Positions 10,821 to 22,056 of a DNA stretch of 64,000 bases are shown piece after piece (positions within the stretch are counted from its first letter, which is position 1; the number at the start of each line of letters is the position of its first letter). The notes below the pieces were generated by a model. It did no database searches and was not told the DNA's origin. It saw only the letters and a list, made by a program, of their open reading frames with translations. Location of the stretch: the NCBI GenBank assembly GCA_009733575.1, contig ML769384.1, forward strand, positions 995,257 through 1,059,256, read 5' to 3'. Position numbers and translations under genes: made by a program. This DNA comes from Gymnopus androsaceus JB14 (taxonomy: Eukaryota > Basidiomycota > Agaricomycetes > Agaricales > Omphalotaceae).

Positions 10821-13800
10821 TCACCAGAAGAATATGCGACGCAGTCGTGCCATATCCTTCGGTGGATTGACTTGTGCGCTAATGGGGGCAATAGGCGCAA
10901 CATCATCATAATCGTTATCTGGCGGCGCAATCCGCGACTTTTGCATCTGAAAGAAGACATTAGCAAAATGAGGAAAAGTATAGCCAACAGGGAACAAACC
11001 TCGTCGTTCATAGTATATTTCGTTAAAAGCAGGTTACTGATGTGCCCTCGTTCCGGAAAGTCATAGTCATTAGTAGATCTACATTGGGCCTGGCACTGTG
11101 TAGTGCTGGTAATGAAGCGACCAATCATGTTGAATTTGCCCCAATGGATCTTGTTAGGATCCCCCGACTTGGCATCGTCGTTGGCTTCGTGTGCACGGAT
11201 GAGATCGGACATGTGCACCTCCCTATCAAATTCATTAGAACAACGGACTACGATGAAAAGTCAGAAACTCACAAAGCAGGGATACATGCTCCCTTGGTAT
11301 TCCTAAGGGCCAGTCGATACGCACGATGGGCTCGGATAGCTTGAAGGAGTACATCCCATGATTGCAGGGCCTTGGCTTGTTCAGGAGCGCGCTGCTTGAA
11401 TTTCTCCATGGTCTGATCACCAGCAAAGGTCGAGTTATTGATTCCCGCGACGAACGCTCGTAGAGCAGAATAATTGTTCAAGCCACGAAGCTTGAGGGCA
11501 ACTTCAACAAATTTCTCTATCTGTTTTGCCCTATCTCTTGGCCTGTCATGGCACAGAATAAGTGAAACGACCCTGAAGTGGAAATGGTTAAAGAGCGCTA
11601 GAATAACCACCACATAGTACGTACCAATCGGCGAGATGGTTGGACACGTTGTTGAAACGTGCAATCGTGTTGGATTCAGGATCTTTCTTCCCGGATACAA
11701 AGGTGAAATGAAGCCAATGTCTCGGCTGAAAGAAAGGGAAATTAATGTCAATGAAAAGAACACATTAACGGGTACAAACCTCGATATCCAGGAACAGACG
11801 CTTCTCGATTCTAGTGATCTCCTGTGCAATCTCTGTCGAATCTATCAAGCTCACTTCATTGGCTACCTTCACTAACTCCCTCAACTGCTGTTTAGTTGTG
11901 AAATCCATATTGTCGGATTCCACGGACCCATTGGAAGAACCCGAGCTAGGGAACAGCACTTTGGCGTGCAAAAGTGGAAGACTGGATTTCCTAGATCTGG
12001 AAGGTATACTGATTGAAGTTTTTCCCTGGTCTGCCGGCGGTGAAGAGTTTGACTTTGCCGCAGACTTGACGCTTTCATCATCATCTTCGAGGAGACTATA
12101 GGAGTCATCGCTCTCGTCGGCAGTATCGTCGACCTTCAACGCCCAGCTACTATCCCGGTCTACCAGCGTTGGTAACACCTCCAGGAAAGGGAGAAAGTCC
12201 GATCCGTAGTGTAGGAGGTAGGTCTTTGAGATGATTGATTTAATGAGGGCGGAGAGCGCTCCAGCGGTTCCGCGAACGGCAAAGTCGTAAGAGTAATCTC
12301 GGATCCAGAGTTCCAATAAATGACAGATCCTATCGGTAGATGGTCCGTTAAAGTTTGCTGACGAAAACAATGTGCAAATGAACTCACTTCATCTGCGCAA
12401 AGCAGGCGAACATTGGATCACCCGACGGATTATCCAACTGACGCATCCGTTTCTGCATAGCAAGGAGCAAGTTACGGGGGCTCGCAAATCGACGATATGT
12501 CAAAAGGAAATGTGTGATGAATGTTGGGTCTGAGAAGCGGAATTATTCATGATTATAACAACGACGAATGAGATGAACATACCATCACCGCTGACTGACA
12601 AAAATAACAGCTTATCCAACAACTCATCCAGTGTAGCCCATTGAGCAGGGCGCCTGAATCAATAAATACAGCTCAGAAACCCGAATAAAAGGGTGGAACG
12701 AAACGAAACGCGTACATCTCTTTATCTTTATCTTTACTCTCGACCTTGGCAGGTGGCAAAAGTTCGGTCGTGGGGGAATGATCACTGTTGTTGGGGATAG
12801 AGACTGCATCGATGGTAGGCTGAAGTGGTTCATTGGCTTCCAAATACCTCGACCTCTCTGAGAGCAGATCACCAGTAGATCGGGCACGCGTGGGTGAATT
12901 GGGAACGGTAGTCGTGCGAGAGGCAGGAATGGTAGGTAAGGAAGATTGGACAGATATGGGGGCAGGAAGCAGAATATGGTTGATTGAAGAAGCTGAGGAA
13001 GCAGTTGGAGTGGCCGTCCTTGACCCTTCCACTCGGTCCCATGGAGAATTGGTGACGATGTCCGGAGAAGCAGGGTTCCGATAGTCTTCAGAAAATCTAC
13101 TACGGGCTGCGCCTAGGTCATACGAACATTAGTAGATGTCATTCAGGGTAGCAAAGCTCGCAGTACCATGACGTCGTTCCCTGACAATAGCTTTTAGCAG
13201 GTAATCAAAAGACCTCTTCATCTTTCCCCTGCCACTCTCGCTGTGATTCACCTCTACCAGTCCTACATCATACTGCTGCAAGGTTTCAGATGCTGACGAA
13301 GGATCAACTCTTCTTTCCAAATCTGATTTACAGGCGATGACTATAACTGGGAATTGGAGTGAGCGGTATGCTTCTGCATTGATGTGGAGAACCGTTAGTA
13401 GTTTGTGAGAAATAGTCATGGCAAAACTCACTGAGTAAATCCTCGACGGGTCTGAATGATGCTTCATCCGAAGCGTCGTAGCAGACGATCACACCATCAA
13501 TTTTGAGTGCCTCAGGAAGATAGTCGAGTGGGGAGATTGGTGATTGAAGCATCTCGGCAGTAACGTCAACTTCAATAACATGTAATGGGCACTCGACTCC
13601 TTCCTCCCGAGTAAATTTACCGGTGCGCCGTGTATCTAAATAAAGGACACTTATTAGAGTACATCATGGAATGGATTGAATGATCCATACGACGTATAGA
13701 TGGGTGAGCCCCTGGTAGAGGACCACTTGGTTCCGATAGGTTGTTGTTTTTTAAACCTTTTCGGATGGCAACAGATTTTCCACAACCTGCCGTCCCCACA

Positions 13801-14638
13801 ACAGCAATTGTAATAGCTTGGTTGTGGTCCTGCTGTACATGAGAGTGAGGCAAAAGAAATAAAAACAAGTACTCACCGTCGATAGCTGAGTATTGATATG
13901 TATCCTCCTTGTATTCTGGGTATACACCCCAAGACTTCCACTCCGTGTTCTTCCTTGGGCTACCGATGGACGAGGTGCCGCATGTAGAGACGAAGCCGAT
14001 CGCAGACCGGGCTCAGCCTCCTGCGTGCTTGAGCTGGTAGTAGTAGACATGATGCTGCTCATGCTGGATGTTGTGCTCAAAGTAGGTGTCCTCGAAGGTA
14101 GGGGTAATTCTCCTCCAGAAACAAAAGACCGAGGCTGATCAGCCTTCAGAGAATCATGTCTATAGCGATCTGTTGGAATGTTGTATGCGTCTGAAGGTTC
14201 AGCATCAGAGTCGCCGGCCTGCGATGATTTGACAGAGCCAATGCTATCCCCTCTCGACCTCCCAGACTGATTGACATGATTTAAATCCCGTCTCAGCCCC
14301 TGCAACCCAACTAACCCCGAAGGTGCTTCTAAAGCGGACCCGGTATGACCTCGGTTGGGTCTAGTAACGACTGTGGAAAGCGAATCGCGTCCGTAGTGCA
14401 CAAAAGAGTCGACAGATATCGACTTTCGAAGACTTTGGGGGGATAGAGAAGGCGTTGGCGTAGGTTTGGCTGTTGGAATATTTTCGAGTTCAGGAGATGA
14501 TGAGATGGCTGTGGAATATGATTCCCTGGATACAAATGAACCTGCAGGAGATCGAGGAGTAGGAAGGGGGCTGTTGAGATGGATGTCGGTTATGGGAGAT
14601 AGAATGGCCTGAGGAACATCGTCAAGAGATTGGGCCAT
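10821..14638 (-). CDS. RasGEF with N-terminal Ras-like P-loop domain
   Basis: Predicted exchange factor for a Ras-family GTPase. In order: a Ser/Pro-rich region of about 250 residues; a Ras-like domain (VVGTAGCGKS P-loop, DGVIVCYDASD, VIVIACKSDLE); a second disordered linker; a REM domain starting RPAQWATLDELLDKL; and the catalytic RasGEF domain (EITRIEKRLFLDIEPRHWL, NSTIARFNN-like SNTIARFNNVSNHLADW, GLNNYSALRAFVAG, CIPAL, HWGKFNMIGRFI). The C-terminus is RLRRIFFW. About ten exons join in phase without a break. The Ras-like part lacks the usual DxxGQ of G3 and has CKSD in place of NKxD, so it may be a pseudo-GTPase. Start chosen at MAQSLDDVP; a longer in-frame start at 14707 is unlikely. Confidence 0.88.
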
Positions 14639-15104
14639 GAGTTGGTTACACAGGGATATTGGTACAATAAAGAGAAATCCTAAGTTGTCGGGTAAAGTGC
14701 AGCGCAAAAAAAAAATAAACAGTGAAAAGGTGAGTCGTACAAGTTGAAGGAGGACTTATGATCGGACTGTGTTAAAACCGGCCTTACCGGATAAAAGCCG
14801 GAGAAACCGCCTTGAAGCGATACTTATAAGGAATTTGGTTTTTATTCATGGTCCACAAAGGAGTCGTACAATTTTGGTTCTAGAACTATTCTCGAGTCTC
14901 ACTCCCTCTAGACCTGCTCAGTATCTCGCCGGTTTGGATTTCAGTGGTCATGGACTGCTCGAGCAATTTCTTATTTAGTCCGTACCAAAAATCCTCATTG
15001 GGATGCGAGACTATATATATTTTTTTATTTATGTAAATAAGTAATAAGATTTCAGGCTTTCGCGCCACTTTGACCGTCCCTAAGACTGCTACACTGCCAA
15101 GATC
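14639..15104. other. Intergenic, upstream of the RasGEF
   Basis: Holds the promoter side of the RasGEF gene and the unmatched flank of the P450 relic. AT-rich around 15010-15050. No gene recognised. Confidence 0.4.
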
Positions 15105-15500
15105 AGAAAAACAACAAGAAGAACTTTGGGTAGAAATCAGTTTACTGATCGCTTCAAGTTGAGCGTCAAGTGCCGTTGTAAATCAATTGTAAATTAAATA
15201 AATGGTACTTTAATCAGTCAAAAGCAGAGAGCCTTGAAAGGGTGCCGTACCGTACCTTCAAGCTGTCTTCATATACCGCTGGGCTCTTTGCCCGACAGAT
15301 ATCAAAGCTATGCATAATCTGGCATCTATTCTTGCCTACACAGCTAGCAGGTCTCAATGAAAAGGGGATGAACGCCGAGTGGGCTCTGTAAGCAGCGTGG
15401 GCTCCATGCGTATTCTGTCCTTCATCGGAGAGCCTCTCTCCGGAAAACATATCAGGTCTCGAGAAATTGCGGAGGTGACAGAATAAAAGTGACAAAGCCA
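15105..15500 (-). pseudogene. Decayed 3' fragment of a cytochrome P450
   Basis: Partial duplicate of the last exon and 3' flank of the P450 at 19281-21477, same orientation, about 4.1 kb away. Shared peptide blocks: SAFIPFSL, PASCVGKN, CQIMHSFDIC, PAVYEDSLKV, SAFD-stop. Compared with the intact copy, the heme-loop Gly in FSLGPASC is Arg (FSLRPASC), about ten residues after GKN (FAYLEMR...) are missing, and the region before it is scrambled. The similarity runs on past the stop codon (15105-15210 against 19172-19280), so this is DNA-level duplication rather than shared protein ancestry. Nothing of the N-terminal 400 residues remains. It cannot be a working enzyme. Confidence 0.85.
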
Positions 15501-15593
15501 TCAGTGACTTTTCCGAAAGTAACATTCTACATACATACATACTCGTATATCCTTAAGACCTATTTATCCTACATTCGTTTCGTCTCGTTTCGA

Positions 15594-18500
15594 CTACCGT
15601 CCATACCCAGCCCCACCCCCATACCCATAGTTCTGCTGAGCTGGAGGCGGAGGCGGCGGGAACCCTTGATACCCACCCTGCTGCTGCGATGGGGGCGGCG
15701 GGAACCCTTGATATCCACCTTGTTGCTGCTGCTGCAAAGGCGGAGGAGGAGACCAGTGTTGTTGTTGTTGTAGTTGTTGCGGAGGCGGAGGCGGAGGAGA
15801 CCCATACATACTATGGGGTGGCGATTGATAACTCTGGTTCTGGCCTGGGCCCTGATAGCTCTGGTATCCCGTCTGCTGTCGTTGAGGTTGTGGTTGTTGT
15901 GGAGCAGAAGGCGCAGGCGCAGGTGAACCTCCATACGAAGATAACGAATATGAAGACTGTCGTTGATGCTGTTGTTGTTGTTGGGGAACAGGAGGCGGGG
16001 GTGGAGACGTCGTAGACCCGGGGTTGAACAACCCCCCTAGACTCGCATATGGATCTACCAACGGCGCCTGCGCAGGGGGAGGCGGAGGCGGATTAATACC
16101 ATACGATGGCGATGGCTGGTGTTGGTACGGGGACGGGGACTGTGTCTGCTGCTGGTACGATGATTGTTGTTGCGGAGGAGGCGGAGGAGGGAGATACGAC
16201 ATGGATGACACAGAGTTTCGCGAGGGCGGAGGAGGTAGGACTGGATGCTCAGCTGAAACCGAGTGAGACGAGGGCGCATGACCCAGATGCATCGATGACA
16301 TGCCAGAGGCAAGACCGAGGTCATGAGGAGGAGGAGGAAGGGGAGGAGCTCCACCCGAAGAACCCAGTCCCGGAGGACCTCCAGACAACCTCCTCTCAAC
16401 CTCCAAGTTGCGCACCAGCCCCTCCCTCTCCTCCTTCCGTTCCTTGACGTACGAATCTACGTTCCGGGCGAGGGTAGCAGTGAGCGAGGCTAATTCAGTG
16501 TAAAAGTTTAAGCCTTTGCTGTGTGGAGTGTCAGTCAGCAGAAGCAAAAACGAAGCAAAAACGAAAAACCACAAAAACGCAAAACCAAAAAACCCAAAGC
16601 TACTCACGCAATCCCATCCCTGACCTCCATATACCCCTCCTTTGCACGCTTGAACCTCTCCACGGCATCCTGTTTACGTTTTTCTCGCTCGGAGTATTTC
16701 TCTGCTGCACCTCCTTTCCCGGTACCTCTCCCAGCGCGTCCCTGCCCCTGCAACCCCTTCCACAATGCCTCCACCTCCTTGAGAACATTCTCCTGTAGTT
16801 GGATAGTCGCCGCTAGCCTCACCTGGAACGGCCTAAACTTCTCTAGCTCCGCTGCAAACAAAGCTGGTTCGACGCCCGAATTGGGACTGTTGGCGTTGCG
16901 CCGGTTGAGGAGGAGGAGATGCGAAACATCATCACTGATTATTTTCTCCTTGAGGTCTTTGAGGACCTCGTTCTTCTCCCTCTCGATCTGCCTTTGCCTC
17001 GCAAGACGTTCGTCGATCTGTTGAACTGTTTCTGCGATTCGCTCCTTCTCTCGGTCATCGTCCTCCCCATTATCCAAATCTAATAAACTCCCCTGCGTTG
17101 TGTCGGTCGCCTTGCTGAACACCTCTTCCACGCCACTGCCTATCAACACGCCCACATCCGGCCTCACAATATCCCACAACGCATTGACCTGGGCATCACT
17201 CCCCTGGGCGGCTTCCAAAGCTCCATAATGCGATTTAAGCTCCTGTCGGAACGACTTTGTAGGACCCGCAGAAGGCTCCTGTGACCATTTATGGCTGAAT
17301 TGAACGCGAAGGGATTCACATTCGCGTGACTCGAGTTCCAGAGACTGGGAGATGGATGAGAGGGTGGATTGCACAGTAGATTTCTTGGTGTTGAGGTGGC
17401 TGAGCAGGGTGGATGTGGGTTCGCGGGATTCGAGGAGAGAGATGTCGGTTATCCAGCGATGGACTTCGGGGGGGATGATATCCTCCGAGTCATTGCCTTG
17501 TGCGATATTCCTAAACCTCCTCAACCCATCTTTAATCCCCATAGCGTCTAGGGCAGATTGAGCTTCAATCCCCGCCAACTCGGCCTTTTCCACCTCGCCT
17601 CGGACTAGCTTGGCCTTTTCCTCTGAATACACAGAGGCACTTTCGTGGACGCTTAGCGGAACCAACCTCAAAAAGATATCCTGTCCAATAGTCTTTTGCA
17701 CCTCTGGCGTCCCATACACTTCTTGTATCGGTATTGCGGTGGCTACAACCAGAGTTTCAATCGGAGGTAGAGAATCAGCATTAGGCAACACTGCATGATA
17801 AATCAAATCGTTTTCGCGTTGAGCGTTCGATTGGCGATCGGTGCAGAGGGAAAGGTGGGCTTTGAGGCGTTCGGTGAGGGAGGTACCGGCATCTGGGGGA
17901 AGGGTGGGGGAGAGTGTAGGGTTGAATGAGGAGGAGAATGAGGAGGCGAGGCGTTGGGCCTCTTTGGCATGCGTACAGGCCAGCGTGTAGCGCACCAGCG
18001 CGTCGCCGTGTTTGCTGAGCGAAGATTCGGCTAGACCGCGGTGGTAATTGGAGAGCGAGGTAAAGTATTTGGATTTAATCTGGAAAGAGTCGGTAAACCA
18101 AATAAGATTTAGCTGGTTACGCCTACCTGAATCAATGTAACCCAATTCCTATCAAACACCCCCTTCCCCATAAATTCCTTCACTTGCTCCCCAAGTCCCG
18201 TGTACATCGCCGCCGCCTGAGCTCCAATCTTGGCTACTAGCGCACTCCCTTTCTTTTCCTCGACGCACTTTTCGAAAAACACCTCCGTCGCTTGAGCTAG
18301 AATAATACCCACCAAAAACCGCACCACCTCTCTACTCAAATCCGTGGACGGCGCATGTAGAAAGTTGTCATTGATATACCCCAGCATGCCTGCGCTTGTA
18401 CGAAAGTAGTAAAACGCTCGTTTTAGTCCTTCTGCATCGGCGCGACTTTGACTTGAGGCGATTGCGCTATGAACCGACGCTATTTGATACAAAATCGACG

Positions 18501-18825
18501 CCTTCTCAAATGCAATGGAGGTTTGGGTGGTTAGTTTGCCCGTAAACGCATCTCTCCAGGGAAACGTCACCCGAATCTCACTAAACCTTAGCTCGATGAG
18601 CTCCAACTGTCCAAAGTATTTATACAGCAAATCCCTGGCGGTCGAATCACTCCCTGCGCCCCTCACAGCATCTTGCCTGCATCGATGCAGGCTAGCGCAT
18701 TCCGCTGCGTAGTTTTCTGGATTTTCGCCGTAGGATTGCGAGATTAGAGTCCGGATGGGGGAGGTCCAGTCTACGTCGTCGGTAGATTTGCGAGGGATGG
18801 AGATCATGGGTGATTGGTTGGCCAT
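15594..18825 (-). CDS. BRO1: BRO1-domain protein, ESCRT-associated (Bro1-type)
   Basis: Endosomal adaptor that works with ESCRT-III and cargo deubiquitination in multivesicular body sorting. Three exons (18127-18825, 16608-18079, 15594-16518) give 1,031 residues. The N-terminus MANQSPMISIPRKST and DVDWTSPIR starts a full BRO1 domain (RDLLYKYFGQLELIELRF, FEKASILYQIASVHSAIA). A coiled-coil V-domain follows, with GIAKGLNFYTEL marking its end. The last 270 residues are Pro/Gln-rich with polyproline runs and repeated GGYQGFPPPP. The N-terminus fits Bro1 better than PalA/Rim20, which usually starts differently; I prefer Bro1 but cannot exclude the pH-response paralogue. No frame break in over 3 kb. 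Confidence 0.9.
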
Positions 18826-19171
18826 GGAGGTAGAGAGAGAGCTTGGGCGTCTATGTCATATGGCGCTCGCATAGGATTGAATCCGATTTAGTAACTAATA
18901 CCTGTGTACTGCAAAACTCTTTTTTTTTTGTATTCTGTTATACCGCGTATGTAAGTAAGGCTATGTACTAAGGCGCGGGGAGCTGTTTTAGGCTCCAGTC
19001 TGTAATGGTGTGTGGCCAATGGGGGTCCGTATAGCTATGGGTCCTTGTATGTGTGTGGCTGTGGATAGTAGACGTATGTGTCGATACTCGATCCTGGGAT
19101 CTTTGTACTGCAAACTCGTCGAGTAACATTTCAAGCATTCAGTGCCATAGATAGTATATACACTGTAAACA
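18826..19171. other. Intergenic, BRO1 promoter side
   Basis: About 345 bp between two minus-strand genes. Contains a T-rich tract near 18920. No coding content seen. Confidence 0.4.
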
Positions 19172-19280
19172 CCAGCAAAAACAACAGGAACTTCGGAGTC
19201 AAGACCTCGATTTAAGCACAACCGGTAGATTTCCAAGTGCCATTGTAAATAAATCCTGTTAGTACAGTCCACTGAGTCAG

Positions 19281-21477
19281 TCAATCAAAAGCGGAGCCTT
19301 GAAAGAGGTGCCGCACCTTCAAGCTGTCTTCATACACCGCTGGGTCAAACTCCTTCGCCAGACAAATATCAAAACTATGCATAATCTGGCATACCACCAT
19401 GCGCATCTCCAAATAAGCAAAATTCTTGCCTACACAGCTAGCAGGACCCAACGAAAACGGGATGAACGCCGATGGGTTGTGAATGAAGCCAGGCTCCATT
19501 TGTATTCTCTCTTCCTCGGAGAGCCATCTCTCCGGAAGGAATCTATCGGGACTTGAAAAGTTGCGGGGGTCTCGGTGCACAGAGTAAAAATGGACAAAGA
19601 CAGATGTATTGGGAGGGATATAGCTGTATAGAAAAAAGAAAATAATAATCATAATTTAGAACGCAAGTGGTAATTTGATACTTTAGACAACTTACTGTGA
19701 ACCGACAAGCTGACCTCCAGTTTCAGTAGTAGTTCCACGCGAGCTACCACTGGGCACGACAGGGAGCAACCGCAGAGTCTCGTTTCTATTATGCTTCCAA
19801 ATTTCAGCTAATTATTTGAACAGAAAAAAATACAACCTACATAACAGCATTCAAATAGGGCATTCCAGCTTGAGTATCGTATGTTAATGTGCTATCCGAG
19901 AGTCTATCAATCTCATCTTGCAGTCGCGCATACGCAGAAGGATTGGTGAGTAGAAAGTAAAATATGTTTGAGACTGCGAACATGGGGAATGGAAATGTCA
20001 ATAGCTGGCCAGTAGGATCTGAATTTACTTACCTGTCCCAGCAGTTGTATCAGCACCAGCGCCGATAGCGAGTAAAGAATCACTGAAAGCTTCTTCCTTG
20101 CTCAAAGGGCGCAAAGCAGTTTCTGCTTCGTCAAACTAGCCAGGGACGCATGAGGTCAAAAAAAAAAGGACATGGCGCGTAAAGGATCCGGAGCTACTGA
20201 CCAGATAATAGTACAGATCCTTGTGAGTTGACCGTCGAGCGCTTCTGGCAGCTGCAAGCTTTGTGGCATAGGCCATGAGGGACTTGCGAGCCTTGGCGAG
20301 GTTTGGGACTCGAAATATCAGCTGTCCAAGCCATGGAACATGGCCCAAGAATAACGCAACCCTGTAAAGAAAGGGGACTCTCATGATACACCCGATGCGT
20401 TAAAGTGTTCCCAGTCTTACTTTTGCGATGACTCGATTTGGGGCCAGATGTTATCAACATCCCCATCTCGCATCATTTGAGTACCTCCACCGAACCTTTG
20501 AGGAGAAGAATTAGAAAGTTTCTCATAGTAAAAATGAATCATACACAAAGTCATTCATTATATCGTAACTATCATAAACTCCCAAATCAGAGAGAGATCG
20601 GCATAACTCGCTAAATGAGAACTTACGAAAAGTAATGAATCCACTTCAATAAATCCACGGTCCCCGTCTGCTTTGCCAGTACATCAACCAACTGGCTCGT
20701 TCTCTCAAAAATCAAAGGCTCGTAATTTCTAATGGCGGTGCTGTTGAAAGCACGATTCCACGGACGGCGACGAATAGCATGCTCTTTGCTGTCCCGCACT
20801 GAGATCAACGGGCGAGCTCTGTTCGCGGGAAAACGACCATCCCAGACTGTAAACATACATTTCACGGTTTTATTCACAAAGATGAAGAACGTGAAGAGAA
20901 GCTCACAGGAGCCTTTTGGTAGGCCGAACGGACCCAGTAGAGGAATTATAGCATCGGTACTTCGCAAGCTCACTTCATTCGGACCTTGCCCATCTAATCA
21001 ATCAAGAGCGACGATAGAGAGATATAAATGGTCTTACCGGTTCTAATAATGTCCCCGTACAGTTTATGCAGATCATACAGATATAGATGCTGCTTTTCTC
21101 CCTGAGAGATATAAGCCATATAGAGCTTGCTCAATTTGCAGGCGAGTGGGCCAGGATAAGAAGCCAAAGGATGCCAAGGTGATAGGCGATAAAGCACAGT
21201 GCACGCGGATAATGCAGAATAGTACACGCCGAAAGATACCCCGGCGCGAGCTACGACGCCAGCAGGTGATTGAAAGAGAAACGGGAGTGTCGTGGCGGGA
21301 ACAAGGACAAGAAGAATGACCAAAGAAGTCGGGGACCGAGGCTCATGAGTCTTGAATATAGCATAGGCGCACTGGTCAAGAGAATATTTATTGCAATCCA
21401 TAAATATTGATGATAGAGATGACACTAACCAGGCCGAGAGCTGCTGAAGCCAACTGGGCTACATCTTGATATTGCAT
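19281..21477 (-). CDS. Cytochrome P450 monooxygenase
   Basis: Predicted ER-anchored heme oxygenase. It begins MQYQDVAQLASAALGL, has hydrophobic N-terminal segments, then the proline-rich hinge (WHPLASYPGPLACK), LHKLYGDIIRTGPNEVS, helix C (RRRPWNRAF), the I-helix (AIGAGADTTAGT), the ExxR motif (NETLRLLP), the PERF-like PDRFLPERW, and the heme loop FSLGPASCVGK with the ligand Cys. All exons join in phase. The sequence pattern fits the large mushroom P450 families; I cannot assign a CYP number or substrate. No other biosynthetic genes are nearby. The end of the gene has been copied to 15105-15500. Confidence 0.93.
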
Positions 21478-22056
21478 GGCGGTGAATGACCTTTACTTTT
21501 TTGAAAAGGGAAAAAAAAAGCTGAGAGTAAGATAAGGCGGCGCTACAGAAAGGTAAAACGAGCGATTTATAAGAGAACTGGTACTTACATGGCCAGGCAG
21601 GATGCTAGTGCGATGATTATGCTGCTGATCTCCACTACTCCTTGAATATCGCGATGGGATTCACATAAAGCAGATCCTCGGAGTTTGTGTCAGAGGTGTT
21701 CCTCAAAGCTAGATGACTGATACTGAAAGTGACTTGCTCGGGTTAGGATTGTGAGACTACCCAAAGATTATAGCTTAGAAAGCGAAGGTTCTTGGCCTAA
21801 GTCCAACACTGGAGAAAAATCGCTCGCTAAACAAAAACAGAGTGAGATACAGCAAGCGGGGAAAGGTCAGTCATCAGAAGCATTTCCGATTTCGGGCTTC
21901 TCGGCGTTCGAGGTTGACGCTCGGAATCGATATCGACCGCTTTGACTTTTGAATGCCCTTGACAGCTAACAAGCGCCAAACGTTATATGCATAGTAAGTA
22001 CTAGTAGTTTCCCAATAAACACTAGGACCTACAGATTAATAATAAAGTAGCCGTAT
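21478..22056. other. Intergenic, P450 promoter region
   Basis: About 580 bp between the P450 start and the Rna14 stop, both minus strand. An A-rich tract lies near 21510 and an AT-rich TTTATAAG element near 21568. No supported gene; short open frames on the plus strand have no family features. Confidence 0.45.

Noticed and set aside
15105..15500. A second functional P450
   Set aside because: Only the last exon remains, the heme loop has an Arg in place of a Gly and ten residues after it are deleted.
15689..16447. Several plus-strand frames opposite the BRO1 tail
   Set aside because: Antisense of the Pro/Gln repeats; their Val/Ala/Glu and Gly runs are reverse-complement artefacts.
19281..21477. 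A biosynthetic gene cluster around the P450
   Set aside because: No polyketide, peptide or terpene synthase, no transferase or cluster regulator nearby; the neighbours are BRO1 and Rna14.
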